Positions 20,801 through 26,600 of a stretch of DNA of 64,000 nucleotides are shown piece after piece. The notes beneath the pieces were generated by a model. It searched no databases. It was not told the origin of the DNA and saw nothing but the letters and a program-made list of their open reading frames with translations. Both the position numbers and the translations under genes were made by a program. Position 1 is the first letter of the stretch. Every line of letters begins with the position of its first letter. The DNA is from Paenibacillus psychroresistens. GTDB taxonomy: Bacteria > Bacillota > Bacilli > Paenibacillales > NBRC-103111. The DNA is taken from the NCBI RefSeq assembly GCF_009728935.1, contig NZ_CP034235.1, forward strand, positions 3,386,001 through 3,450,000. The letters run 5' to 3'.

Positions 20801-22865
20801 AGGCGTAGCCCGAGGCTATCTGAACCGTCCGGAGCTGACGGCGGAGAAATTTGTAGCGAATCCATTCGAACCGGGGAAACGGATGTACCGGACAGGCGAT
20901 TTGGCGAAGTGGCTGCCGGATGGCAACCTCGAATATGTGGGACGCATCGATCATCAGGTTAAGATACGCGGACATCGCATTGAGCTGGGAGAAATTGAAT
21001 ACCGGCTGGAGCTTCACGTGCTTATTCGAGAGAGTGTGGTCCTGGCGAAGGAAGACGAAGACGGACAGCTGTATCTGTGCGCCTATCTAGTGGGAGATCA
21101 GGCGCTGACTGTAGCTGCCCTGAGGAACTATCTGTCACAGGAGCTGCCGGACTATATGATTCCAACGCACTTTGTACAGCTGGAGAAAATGCCAGTAACC
21201 GCTAACGGCAAACTCGATAAGCAATCGCTACCTGAACCGATGCCTGATACAGACAATCTTTTTTATGAAGCACCCCAAAATGAAGTGGAGCAGCGGCTGG
21301 CAGCTCTCTGGCAGAACCTGCTTGGGGTCGTACAAATAGGCGTTCGGGACAGTTTTTTTGATCTGGGTGGTCATTCGATCAAAGCGGTTACTTTAGTATC
21401 CAGAATACATAAAGAGTTTAACGTGGAGGTACCGTTAAAGGAAGTGTTCCTACGGCCGACCGTGAAAGCGATGGGAGCCTATATCCTGGGGTTGAAAACC
21501 AGCGCATATGCCGCAATTGAACCGATACCCGCGCAAGCGTTTTATCCGGTTTCCTCGGCGCAGAAGCGGCTGTTTATCCTGGATCAAATTGAAGGGACAC
21601 AGACGAGCTACAATATGCCAGGGGTCCTGGCGATGGAGGGTCACTTGGATCGGGCGCGATTGATAGCTGCGTTTGAAGCGTTGATTCAAAGGCACGAATC
21701 GCTGCGTACCTCGTTTGAATGGAGGGAAGGGGAACCGATTCAGCGTGTCCATCCGCATGTGGAATTTCGCATGGACGTCAGGGAAGCAGAAGAGGGGCAA
21801 ACGGAAGCGATTGTGAAAGCTTTCATCCGCTCCTTTGACCTCAGCCAAGCGCCATTATTGCGGGTAGGGCTGCTGCAATTGGATGCCGAGCGTCATATCC
21901 TGCTCTACGACATGCATCATATTATTTCCGATGGGATGTCCATGAGTGTCATCATCCGAGAATTCGCAGCGCTTTATGCAGGGAAAGAGCTGCCGGCATT
22001 GCGCATACAGTACAAGGATTATGCGGCCTGGCAGCATGCTTTATTCTTGGGTGAAGGGATGAAGCAGCAGGAAGCGTATTGGCTCACAACATTTGCGGGA
22101 GAGCTTCCCATACTGAACCTGCCCACGGATTATCCAAGACCGCCTATCCAAAGCTTTGAGGGGAACCGCGTCGACTTTACGATCGGAAAAGAAGAGAAGG
22201 AACGCTTGTACCGCCTTATGGCAGAAACGGGAACAACGCTGTATATGGTATTGCTGGCCGTCTATTCGGTGCTTTTATCGAAGTATTCCGGTCAAGAAGA
22301 CATCATAGTGGGATCGCCTATTGCAGGTCGATCGCATGCCGACTTGGAGCCGATGATAGGCATGTTCGTCAATACGCTTCCGATGCGAAACCAGGCGGAG
22401 GGGCACAAAACATTTGAGGCGTTTCTGCAAGAGGTGAAGGAGAATGCCTTGCAGGCGTATGCAAACCAAGACTACCCATTTGAAGAATTGGTGGAGAAGC
22501 TGGCACTGCGCCGGGACATGAGCCGAAATCCTTTGTTTGATACCCTATTTGTATTGCAGAATACAGATCGGTCAGACATCCAAATGGAAAACATCACATT
22601 AAGTCCATATGAATTCGAAAACAAGGCCACGAAATTTGATCTGACGCTGAGTGTGGCGGAAGAAGCGGAAGAAATCCACTGCCAGTTGGAATACAGCAAT
22701 AAAATGTTTGAAATACAAACAATTGAGCGATTAATAAGTAGCTTTGCTACATTATTAAACATAGTAATCTTTAATAAAACTATAAAATTAAATAATATTG
22801 AACTGGAAAATGAACTTAAATCCCTTAATAAAGTACATGTAGAGCATATTGCCTTTAATTTTTGA
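4950..22865 (+). CDS. NRPS1: giant synthetase, half-C/T/(C-A-T)x5/C, predicted Val-Thr-Thr-Val-Thr
   Basis: This is a 5971-aa multimodular peptide synthetase. Approximate domains by residue are: half C 1-220; carrier T0 222-290 (Ser250 in GGHSL); C1 297; A1 738; T1 1250; C2 1332; A2 1776; T2 2289; C3 2372; A3 2816; T3 3328 (GGDSI); C4 3440; A4 3890; T4 4400; C5 4482; A5 4926; T5 5438; C6 5526 to the end. Pocket codes read by alignment to GrsA are DAFWIGGTFK for A1 and A4 (Val) and DFWNIGMVHK for A2, A3 and A5 (Thr). C1-C3, C5 and C6 carry HHIISDG; C4 is a different class with HHAILDGWS. There is no epimerase and no thioesterase. T0 has no adenylation domain, so its substrate must come from elsewhere. 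The start is ATG 4950, since the nearby ATG at 4939 stops after five codons. Confidence 0.95.
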   Translation: MLNRKPLTNTIICNLPNEICEKLISVSKGSEYGVFLILLSSVKYLLYKFSGNQDLLVGIPEFKQNVHNPSLINKMLTIQAQYIPEISFKEWLNIIKENVMELDKNHKSQKDLFLSKEIFNTVVVLKNIHNKECLVDLQINSIFIFNIVEEKVDLHFHCDSILFSIPEMKTIILELFNFLNRVLNAPDTSLVEINSLIEEQQSNLSMLFDIEFHISENNQNKEILIELWEEVLGLNSISSEDSFFNLGGHSLLAITLLSKIQKIFNVEILLLDMFRNPTINGLWGYIQGSEISLFTSIEPIPEQAFYPVSSAQKRLFILDQIEGTQTSYNMPGVLAMKGHLDRARLIAAFEALIQRHESLRTSFEWREGEPIQRVHPHVEFRMDVREAEEGQIEAIVKAFIRSFDLSQAPLLRVELLQLDAERHILLYDMHHIISDGMSMSVIIREFAALYAGEELPALRIQYKDYAAWQHALFLGEGMKQQEAYWLTTFAGELPILNLPTDYPRPPIQSFEGNRVDFTIGKEEKERLYRLMAETGTTLYMVLLAVYSVLLSKYSGQEDIIVGSPIAGRSHADLEPMIGMFVNTLPMRNQAEGHKTFEAFLQEVKENALQAYANQDYPFEEMVEKLALRRDMSRNPLFDTLFVLQNTDRADIQLENITLNTYEFENDVTKFDLTLRAVEEVEGIRCQLEFSSKLFENKTIERFTGHFLHILEQVVNNQNLLLSQLTLLTEQEKKQILTEFNSAKSSYPQEKTIHQVFEEQVERSPHYVAVVFGEQQLTYQELNERANQLARVIRAKGVQADSIVGIMVDRSIEMIVGILGILKAGGAYLPIDPEYPQERIAFMLEDSGSDILLTAGWIRASLNHFPGEILDIDDPQLYQEDRANLEPNNQSGDLAYVMYTSGSSGKPKGVMVENRSVLRLVQNTNYMTFSEGHRILQTGAMVFDASTFEIWGALLNGLQLVLASKESLLHPLKLQKLITDYEISMMWLTSSLFNQLSQTNPAIFHGLTHLIVGGEALSPRHIGSVRKECPALQIINGYGPTENTTFSTYFPIDQDAYENIPIGRPISNSKVYIVNAMMELQPIGIAGELCVAGAGLARGYLNRPELTAEKFIPNPFIPGERLYKTGDLARWLPDGNIAYLGRIDQQVKIRGYRIELGEVEAALNTYASIVETFVTIREEDEGNKFVCAYFVANKPLHTKELRSHLSAALPNYMIPSYFIQIERMPLTTNGKRDVKALPAPEAVMDSGIGYEPPRNSLEAALVNIWQGVLGVQRMGIADDFFEQGGHSLKATTLISRIHKEMNVEVPLKEVFLRPTVKAMGAYILGLKTSAYAAIEPIPAQAFYPVSSAQKRLFILDQIEGTQTSYNMPGVLAMEGHLDRARLIAAFEALIQRHESLRTSFEWREGEPIQRVHPHVEFRMDVREAEEGQMEAIVKAFIRSFDLSQAPLLRVGLLQLDAERHILLYDMHHIISDGMSMSVIIREFAALYAGKELPALRIQYKDYAAWQHALFLGEGMKQQEAYWLTTFAGELPILNLPTDYPRPPIQSFEGNRVDFTIGKEEKERLYRLMAETGTTLYMVLLAVYSVLLSKYSGQEDIIVGSPIAGRSHADLEPMIGMFVNTLPMRNQAEGHKTFEAFLQEVKENALQAYANQDYPFEEMVEKLALRRDMSRNPVFDTLFVLQNTDRADIQIENITLSPYEFENKATKFDLTLSVAEEAEEIHCQLEYSSRLFKKDTIERLTGHFRHMLEEVSENRIQPLSQLALLTQQEREQILTEFNAAQTSFPRNMTIHQAFENQVNKTPDSIAIVYKEQQLTYQELNERANQLAYLLRAKGVQADSIVGLVVERSLEMIVGILGILKAGGAYLPIDPDYPQERIAFMLADSGAKVVVAPQPLMNRIAYAGACIDIADPTVWKGRSDNLPSLTRPDDLAYIIYTSGTTGKPKGVMIEHRNVIRLLYNDQMPFDFKANDVWTLFHSFCFDFSVWEMYGALLYGGTLIVVAKEVAQDPKQFVQLLKKEQVTILNQTPTAFYSLMQEALATANKELNVRNLIFGGEALSVAKLRGWRERYPETKLINMYGITETTVHVTYKEITDREMEANLKDIGKAIPTLTTYILNHTGNLMPIGVAGELFVGGEGVARGYLNRTELTAEKFVANPFEPGKRMYRTGDLAKWLPDGNLEYVGRIDHQVKIRGHRIELGEIEYRLELHVLIRESVVLAKEDEDGQLYLCAYLVGDQALTVAALRNYLSQELPDYMIPTHFVQLEKMPVTANGKLDKQSLPEPTPDTDNLFYEAPQNEVEQRLAALWQNLLGVVQIGVRDSFFDLGGHSIKAVTLVSRIHKEFNVEVPLKEVFLRPTVKAMGAYILGLKTSAYAAIEPIPAQAFYPVSSAQKRLFILDQIEGTQTSYNMPGVLAMEGHLDRARLIAAFEALIQRHESLRTSFEWKEGEPIQRVHPHVEFHMDVREAEEGQTEGMVKDFIRSFDLSQAPLLRVGLLQLDAERHILLYDMHHIISDGMSMSVIIREFAALYAGKELPALRIQYKDYAAWQHALFLGEGMKQQEAYWLTTFAGELPILNLPTDYPRPPIQSFEGNRVDFTIGKEEKERLYRLMAETGTTLYMVLLAVYSVLLSKYSGQEDIIVGSPIAGRSHADLEPMIGMFVNTLPMRNQAEGHKTFEAFLQEVKENALQAYANQDYPFEELVEKLALRRDMSRNPLFDTLFVLQNTDRTDIQMENITLSPYEFENKATKFDLTLSVAEEAEVIHFQLEYSSRLFKMDTIERLTGHFRHMLEEVSENRIQPLSQLALLTQQEREQILTEFNAAEAGYPQEKTIQQVFEEQAERSPNHVAVVFGEQQLTYQELNERANQLAYLLRAKGVQADSIVGLVVERSLEMIVGILGILKAGGAYLPIDPDYPQERIAFMLADSGAKVVVAPQPLMNRIAYTGECIDVADPTIWKGRSDNLPSLTCPDDLAYIIYTSGTTGKPKGVMIEHRNVIRLLFNDQMPFDFKANDVWTLFHSFCFDFSVWEMYGALLYGGTLIIVAKEVAQDPKQFVQLLKKEQVTILNQTPTAFYSLMQEALATANKELNVRNLIFGGEALSVAKLRGWRERYPETKLINMYGITETTVHVTYKEITDREMEANLKDIGKAIPTLTTYILNHTGNLMPIGVAGELFVGGEGVARGYLNRPELTAEKFVANPFEPGKRMYRTGDLAKWLPDGNLEYVGRIDHQVKIRGHRIELGEIEYRLELHALIRESVVLAKEDEDGQLYLCAYLVGDQALTVAALRNYLSQELPDYMIPTHFVQLEKMPVTANGKLDKQSLPEPSGYRVTGTLFEEPQNEFERQLAEIWQDVLGVDPIGVLDPFFDLGGDSIKSIRLVSAINKRFEWNIQIRELYQYPTIRFLAAFMQQRTEQAVDHEQQHAVEIELIRLKQDILENPSYKSKLPLDMEDLYPMSDIAQGMIFHSLRFPEEAMYHDQFVYQVKDPTFSTETLNQALSFMVAKHPILRTSFHVEEYGQPIQIVHYAGKAVIDELNLSHLKPDEQESEITMFLSEDRKQPFRLHAAPLWRMKLIPLNADHVCICWIFHHAILDGWSVASFMTELVNVYFRMKAGERVEVVPLKSSYREFIAEQMVIKNKPEMIQYWKEELKDYKRLELPVYAKENNKGSMVTFPLELDFIKALRKVAQQCDTSLKTLCFTAYLYTIHMISYGNDLVVGSVENSRPVCEDGEKILGCHLNTVPFRMVIGAEMSWHDLIKKVQAKQVELKLFGRLSLFEIVKGIGESAHDGNPILDTLFNYVDFHIYNQVERKEIAENLLVVDGYEKTNTLLDFTVSTTLNQGSIVLKTVMEEKMANQLMQYYTRILQIFVSGTITQPINKTSILSSEESKQLLVDFNTTEATYPQEKTIHQVFEEQVERSPHHVAVVFGEQQLTYQELNERANQLARVIRAKGVQADSIVGIMVDRSIEMIVGILGILKAGGAYLPIDPEYPQERIAFMLEDSGSDILLTAGWIRASLSHFPGEILDIDDPQLYQEDRANLEPNNQSGDLAYVMYTSGSSGKPKGVMVENRSVLRLVQNTNYMTFSEGHRILQTGAMVFDASTFEIWGALLNGLQLVLASKESLLHPLKLQKLITDYEISMMWLTSSLFNQLSQTNPAIFHGLTHLIVGGEALSPHHIGSVRKECPALQIINGYGPTENTTFSTYFPIDQDAYENIPIGRPISNSKVYIVNAMMELQPIGIVGELCVAGAGLARGYLNRPELTAEKFIPNPFIPGERLYKTGDLARWLPDGNIAYLGRIDQQVKIRGYRIELGEVEAALNTYASIVETFVTIREEDEGNKFVCAYFVANKPLHTKELRSHLSAALPNYMIPSYFIQIERMPLTTNGKRDVKALPAPEAVMDSGIGYEPPRNSLEAALVNIWQGVLGVQRMGIADDFFEQGGHSLKATTLISRIHKEMNVEVPLKEVFLRPTVKAMGAYILGLKTSAYAAIEPIPAQAFYPVSSAQKRLFILDQIEGTQTSYNMPGVLAMEGHLDRARLIAAFEALIQRHESLRTSFEWKEGEPIQRVHPHVEFRMDVREAEEGQIEAIVKEFIRSFDLSQAPLLRVGLLQLDAERHILLYDMHHIISDGMSMSVIIREFAALYAGKELPALRIQYKDYAAWQHALFLGEGMKQQEAYWLTTFAGELPILNLPTDYPRPPIQSFEGNRVDFTIGKEEKERLYRLMAETGTTLYMVLLAVYSVLLSKYSGQEDIIVGSPIAGRSHADLEPMIGMFVNTLPMRNQAEGHKTFEAFLQEVKENALQAYANQDYPFEELVEKLALRRDMSRNPLFDTLFVLQNTDRTDIQMENITLSPYEFENKATKFDLTLSVAEEAEVIHFQLEYSSRLFKMDTIERLTGHFRHMLEEVSENRIQPLSQLALLTQQEREQILTEFNAAEAGYPQEKTIQQVFEEQAERSPNHVAVVFGEQQLTYQELNERANQLAYLLRAKGVQADSIVGLVVERSLEMIVGILGILKAGGAYLPIDPDYPQERIAFMLADSGAKVVVAPQPLMNRIAYTGECIDVADPTIWKARSDNLPSLTCPDDLAYIIYTSGTTGKPKGVMIEHRNVIRLLFNDQMPFDFKANDVWTLFHSFCFDFSVWEMYGALLYGGTLIVVAKEVAQDPKQFVQLLKKEQVTILNQTPTAFYSLMQEALATANKELNVRNLIFGGEALSVAKLRGWRERYPETKLINMYGITETTVHVTYKEITDREMEANLKDIGKAIPTLTTYILNHTGNLMPIGVAGELFVGGEGVARGYLNRPELTAEKFVANPFEPGKRMYRTGDLAKWLPDGNLEYVGRIDHQVKIRGHRIELGEIEYRLELHVLIRESVVLAKEDEDGQLYLCAYLVGDQALTVAALRNYLSQELPDYMIPTHFVQLEKMPVTANGKLDKQSLPEPMPDTDNLFYEAPQNEVEQRLAALWQNLLGVVQIGVRDSFFDLGGHSIKAVTLVSRIHKEFNVEVPLKEVFLRPTVKAMGAYILGLKTSAYAAIEPIPAQAFYPVSSAQKRLFILDQIEGTQTSYNMPGVLAMEGHLDRARLIAAFEALIQRHESLRTSFEWREGEPIQRVHPHVEFRMDVREAEEGQTEAIVKAFIRSFDLSQAPLLRVGLLQLDAERHILLYDMHHIISDGMSMSVIIREFAALYAGKELPALRIQYKDYAAWQHALFLGEGMKQQEAYWLTTFAGELPILNLPTDYPRPPIQSFEGNRVDFTIGKEEKERLYRLMAETGTTLYMVLLAVYSVLLSKYSGQEDIIVGSPIAGRSHADLEPMIGMFVNTLPMRNQAEGHKTFEAFLQEVKENALQAYANQDYPFEELVEKLALRRDMSRNPLFDTLFVLQNTDRSDIQMENITLSPYEFENKATKFDLTLSVAEEAEEIHCQLEYSNKMFEIQTIERLISSFATLLNIVIFNKTIKLNNIELENELKSLNKVHVEHIAFNF
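7165..8945 (+). repeat. Val A-T block, copy 1 (copy 2 at about 16,621-18,397)
   Basis: The adenylation and carrier block of module 1 is repeated almost base for base in module 4, including both pocket codes. The two are separated by three intervening Thr-related units. This is an intragenic duplication. Confidence 0.85.
13495..16958 (+). repeat. 3.46-kb block shared with NRPS2 (second copy 23,760-27,223)
   Basis: From the Thr A domain through the GGDSI carrier and the HHAILDGWS condensation domain into the first part of the next A domain, this stretch matches 23,760-27,223 in NRPS2 at a constant offset of 10,265 bp, with only scattered substitutions. Identity ends abruptly after TTATTAACC, at 16,958 here and 27,223 in NRPS2. 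Confidence 0.9.
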
Positions 22866-22894
22866 TGAATGATTAAAAAAAGGGGGATTATTGA

Positions 22895-23655
22895 ATGATT
22901 GATAAATATACGCAAAATCTAATGATGTCTAGTGGAAGGTTTGAGAAAGAAAAAGAGTATTGGTTAAATAAATTAAACGGGACCTATACTTTTGCCAGTC
23001 TACCTGCCGATTTTAGCTACCCTTCAAACGTAAATTATAATTTAGAGAGCATAAATTGTATTCTTCCATCCAAAGTATCAGAAAAAATGTTATCTATAAG
23101 CAATCATTCAAATCAGGGTTTATTTATAATTTTGCTGGCTTGTGTAGCTGGCATAGTAGATAGATATACCGGAAATCAGGATGTTGTATTTGGAATGCCT
23201 GTGTTTAAACAGCAAGCTGATGAAAATTTATTGCTTAAAGATCATATTCTACCGTTAAGAGTCCAACTTGACACCTGCAAATCGTTTATAGACTTATTAA
23301 CTCACATAAATCTGATAATAATAGAAGCCAACGATAATCAAAATATTTTACTATCAAAAATTGCAGAAATATTGAATATTCATTTGAATACAAAAATATG
23401 GGTTACACTTGATAATATCCATGAAACAGAATGTATCGAGAATACGTGGGCAGATCTAGTTTTTATGTTTTCTAGAACAGATCAGGAAATAACACTTAAT
23501 TTAAAATATAATAGTGGATTGTATAAAAAAGAAACTATAAACCGGATTATTTTACATTTTAATAATTATCTCAATGCTGTTATGACACAACCCAATACTG
23601 ATTTGTTGCAAATTGATATAGTATCTATAGAGGAAAAAAAGAGGATATATGATTT
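22895..23655 (+). other. NRPS2 N-terminal C-lobe (candidate docking element)
   Basis: About 250 residues match the C-terminal half of a condensation domain, with [16 protein letters not shown] parallel to FSGNQDLLVGIPEFKQ in NRPS1. There is no HHxxxDG motif. NRPS1 already ends in a full C domain, so this lobe is not needed for catalysis. It is AT-rich relative to the A domain that follows from about 23,670. Confidence 0.7.
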
Positions 23656-26600
23656 TTTTAATACTTCCCAAACGAGTTTTCCAAGAAATATGACCATTCA
23701 TCAGGCTTTCGAAAATCAAGTAAACAAAACTCCGGATAGTATTGCGATTGTATATAAAGAGCAGCAGTTGACCTACCAAGAGCTCAATGAGCGTGCGAAC
23801 CAACTCGCCTACCTGTTAAGAGCAAAAGGCATCGAAACGGACAGTATCGTGGGCCTAGTGGTTGAACGTTCGCTCGAGATGATTGTCGGGATCCTGGGGA
23901 TTTTGAAAGCAGGCGGGGCGTATTTGCCGATTGACCCGGACTATCCACAAGAACGGATTGCGTTTATGCTGGCGGACAGCGGAGCGAAGGTTGTAGTCGC
24001 CCCTCAGCCCTTGATGAAGCGGATTGCTTATGCCGGAGAGTGGATCGATGTAGCTGATCCAACCGTATGGAAGGGAAGAAGCGATAACCTTCCTTCACTT
24101 ACCTGTCCCGATGATCTGGCGTATATTATCTACACCTCGGGAACAACAGGTAAACCCAAGGGAGTGATGATTGAGCATCGCAACGTCATTCGTCTGTTAT
24201 TCAATGACCAAATGCCATTTGACTTCAAGGCGAATGATGTATGGACACTCTTCCATTCCTTCTGTTTCGATTTTTCAGTTTGGGAAATGTACGGGGCTTT
24301 GTTGTACGGGGGGACTTTAATTATAGTGGCTAAGGAAGTTGCCCAGGATCCGAAGCAATTTGTGCAGCTGCTCAAAAAGGAACAGGTTACAATCTTGAAT
24401 CAAACGCCAACGGCCTTCTACAGTTTAATGCAGGAGGCGTTAGCCACGGCTAACAAGGAGCTCAACGTCCGCAACCTCATATTCGGCGGCGAAGCACTGA
24501 GTGTGGCGAAACTAAGGGGCTGGAGAGAGAGATACCCGGAAACCAAGCTGATTAATATGTACGGCATCACGGAAACGACCGTACATGTCACGTATAAGGA
24601 AATAACCGACCGTGAAATGGAAGCTAACTTGAAGGATATCGGGAAAGCCATTCCCACATTAACGACGTACATTCTGAATCATACGGGCAACCTCATGCCC
24701 ATTGGGGTGGCAGGGGAACTGTTTGTAGGCGGAGAAGGCGTAGCCCGAGGCTATCTGAACCGTCCGGAGCTGACGGCGGAGAAATTTGTAGCGAATCCAT
24801 TCGAACCGGGGAAGCGGATGTACCGGACAGGCGATTTGGCGAAGTGGCTGCCGGATGGCAACCTCGAATATGTGGGACGCATCGATCATCAGGTTAAGAT
24901 ACGCGGACATCGCATCGAGCTGGGAGAAATTGAATACCGGCTGGAGCTTCACGCGCTTATTCGAGAGAGTGTGGTCCTGGCGAAGGAAGACGAAGACGGT
25001 CAGCTGTATCTGTGCGCCTACCTAGTGGGAGATCAGGCGCTGACTGTAGCTGCCCTGAGGAACTATCTGTCACAGGAGCTGCCGGATTATATGATTCCAA
25101 CGCACTTTGTACAGCTGGAGAAAATGCCAGTAACCGCTAACGGCAAACTCGATAAGCAATCGCTACCTGAACCGAGTGGGTATAGGGTCACAGGGACTTT
25201 ATTCGAAGAGCCGCAGAACGAATTTGAACGACAATTGGCTGAAATTTGGCAAGACGTGTTGGGCGTTGACCCAATAGGTGTGCTCGATCCTTTTTTTGAT
25301 TTAGGCGGCGATTCTATAAAAAGCATCCGGCTTGTGAGCGCTATCAATAAAAGGTTTGAATGGAATATCCAAATCAGAGAGTTATATCAGTATCCGACGA
25401 TTAGGTTCTTGGCAGCGTTCATGCAGCAGCGTACGGAGCAGGCAGTTGATCATGAACAGCAGCATGCCGTAGAAATAGAATTAATCAGGTTAAAGCAAGA
25501 TATACTGGAGAACCCGTCATACAAGTCAAAATTGCCGTTGGATATGGAGGATCTGTATCCGATGAGCGATATTGCACAAGGAATGATTTTTCATAGCTTA
25601 CGGTTTCCAGAAGAAGCGATGTACCATGATCAATTTGTTTATCAGGTCAAGGATCTGAGCTTTTCAGCCGAAACGCTTAACCAAGCATTGTCCTTTATGG
25701 TAGCCAAACACCCCATATTAAGGACAAGCTTTCATGTGGAAGAATATGGCCAGCCCATTCAAATCGTTCACTATGCGGGAAAAGCCGTGATCGATGAACT
25801 AAATCTTTCCCATTTAAAACCGGATGAACAAGAAAGCGAAATTACCGTGTTTTTGTCGGAGGATCGGAAACAGCCTTTTAGGCTGCATGCTGCCCCTCTA
25901 TGGAGAATGAAGCTAATTCCACTAAACGCGGACCATGTGTGCATATGCTGGATTTTTCATCATGCCATATTGGATGGCTGGAGCGTGGCCTCCTTCATGA
26001 CAGAACTGGTCAATGTATATTTCAGAATGAAAGCCGGGGAAAGCGTGGAGGTCGTCCCCTTAAAGAGCAGCTACAGAGAATTTATTGCCGAACAAATGGC
26101 GATAAAAAATAAACCGGAGATGATTCAATATTGGAAAGAGGAACTGAAGGACTATAAACGCTTAGAACTGCCCGTGTACGCAAAGGAAAATAATAAAGGA
26201 AGTATGGTTACCTTTCCCCTGGAGCTTGATTTTATTAAGGCATTGAGGAAAGTGGCACAGCAGTGCGATACATCACTAAAAACCCTCTGTTTTACAGCGT
26301 ATTTGTACACGATACATATGATTTCATATGGAAATGATTTGGTTGTAGGATCGGTAGAGAACAGTAGACCGGTCTGCGAAGACGGGGAGAAAATATTAGG
26401 CTGCCATCTAAATACGGTTCCATTTCGAATGGTAATCGGAGCGGAAATGTCGTGGCATGATTTAATAAAAAAAGTACAAGCCAAACAGGTGGAGCTCAAG
26501 TTATTTGGCCGTCTCTCTTTATTTGAAATTGTAAAGGGCATTGGAGAGAGTGCCCATGACGGGAATCCCATATTGGATACTTTGTTTAACTATGTGGATT

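Larger units (their letters stand above)
5836..22690 (+). repeat. Five near-identical copies of a ~1.3-kb condensation-domain block in NRPS1
   Basis: Copies begin with the IEPIP(A/E)[10 protein letters not shown] sequence near 5836, 8946, 12066, 18398 and 21528, and a sixth lies in NRPS2 at about 28690. They differ at only a few positions per hundred bases by eye. The uniformity points to ongoing gene conversion. It also makes this region prone to assembly collapse and unequal recombination. Confidence 0.9.

Noticed and set aside
5835..22469. Recurring 60-139-aa antisense ORFs inside the synthetase genes (e.g. 8880-9278, 9285-9467, 9705-10013)
   Set aside because: They recur because the underlying domain blocks repeat. 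They run opposite to strongly supported domains and have no ribosome binding site pattern or family.
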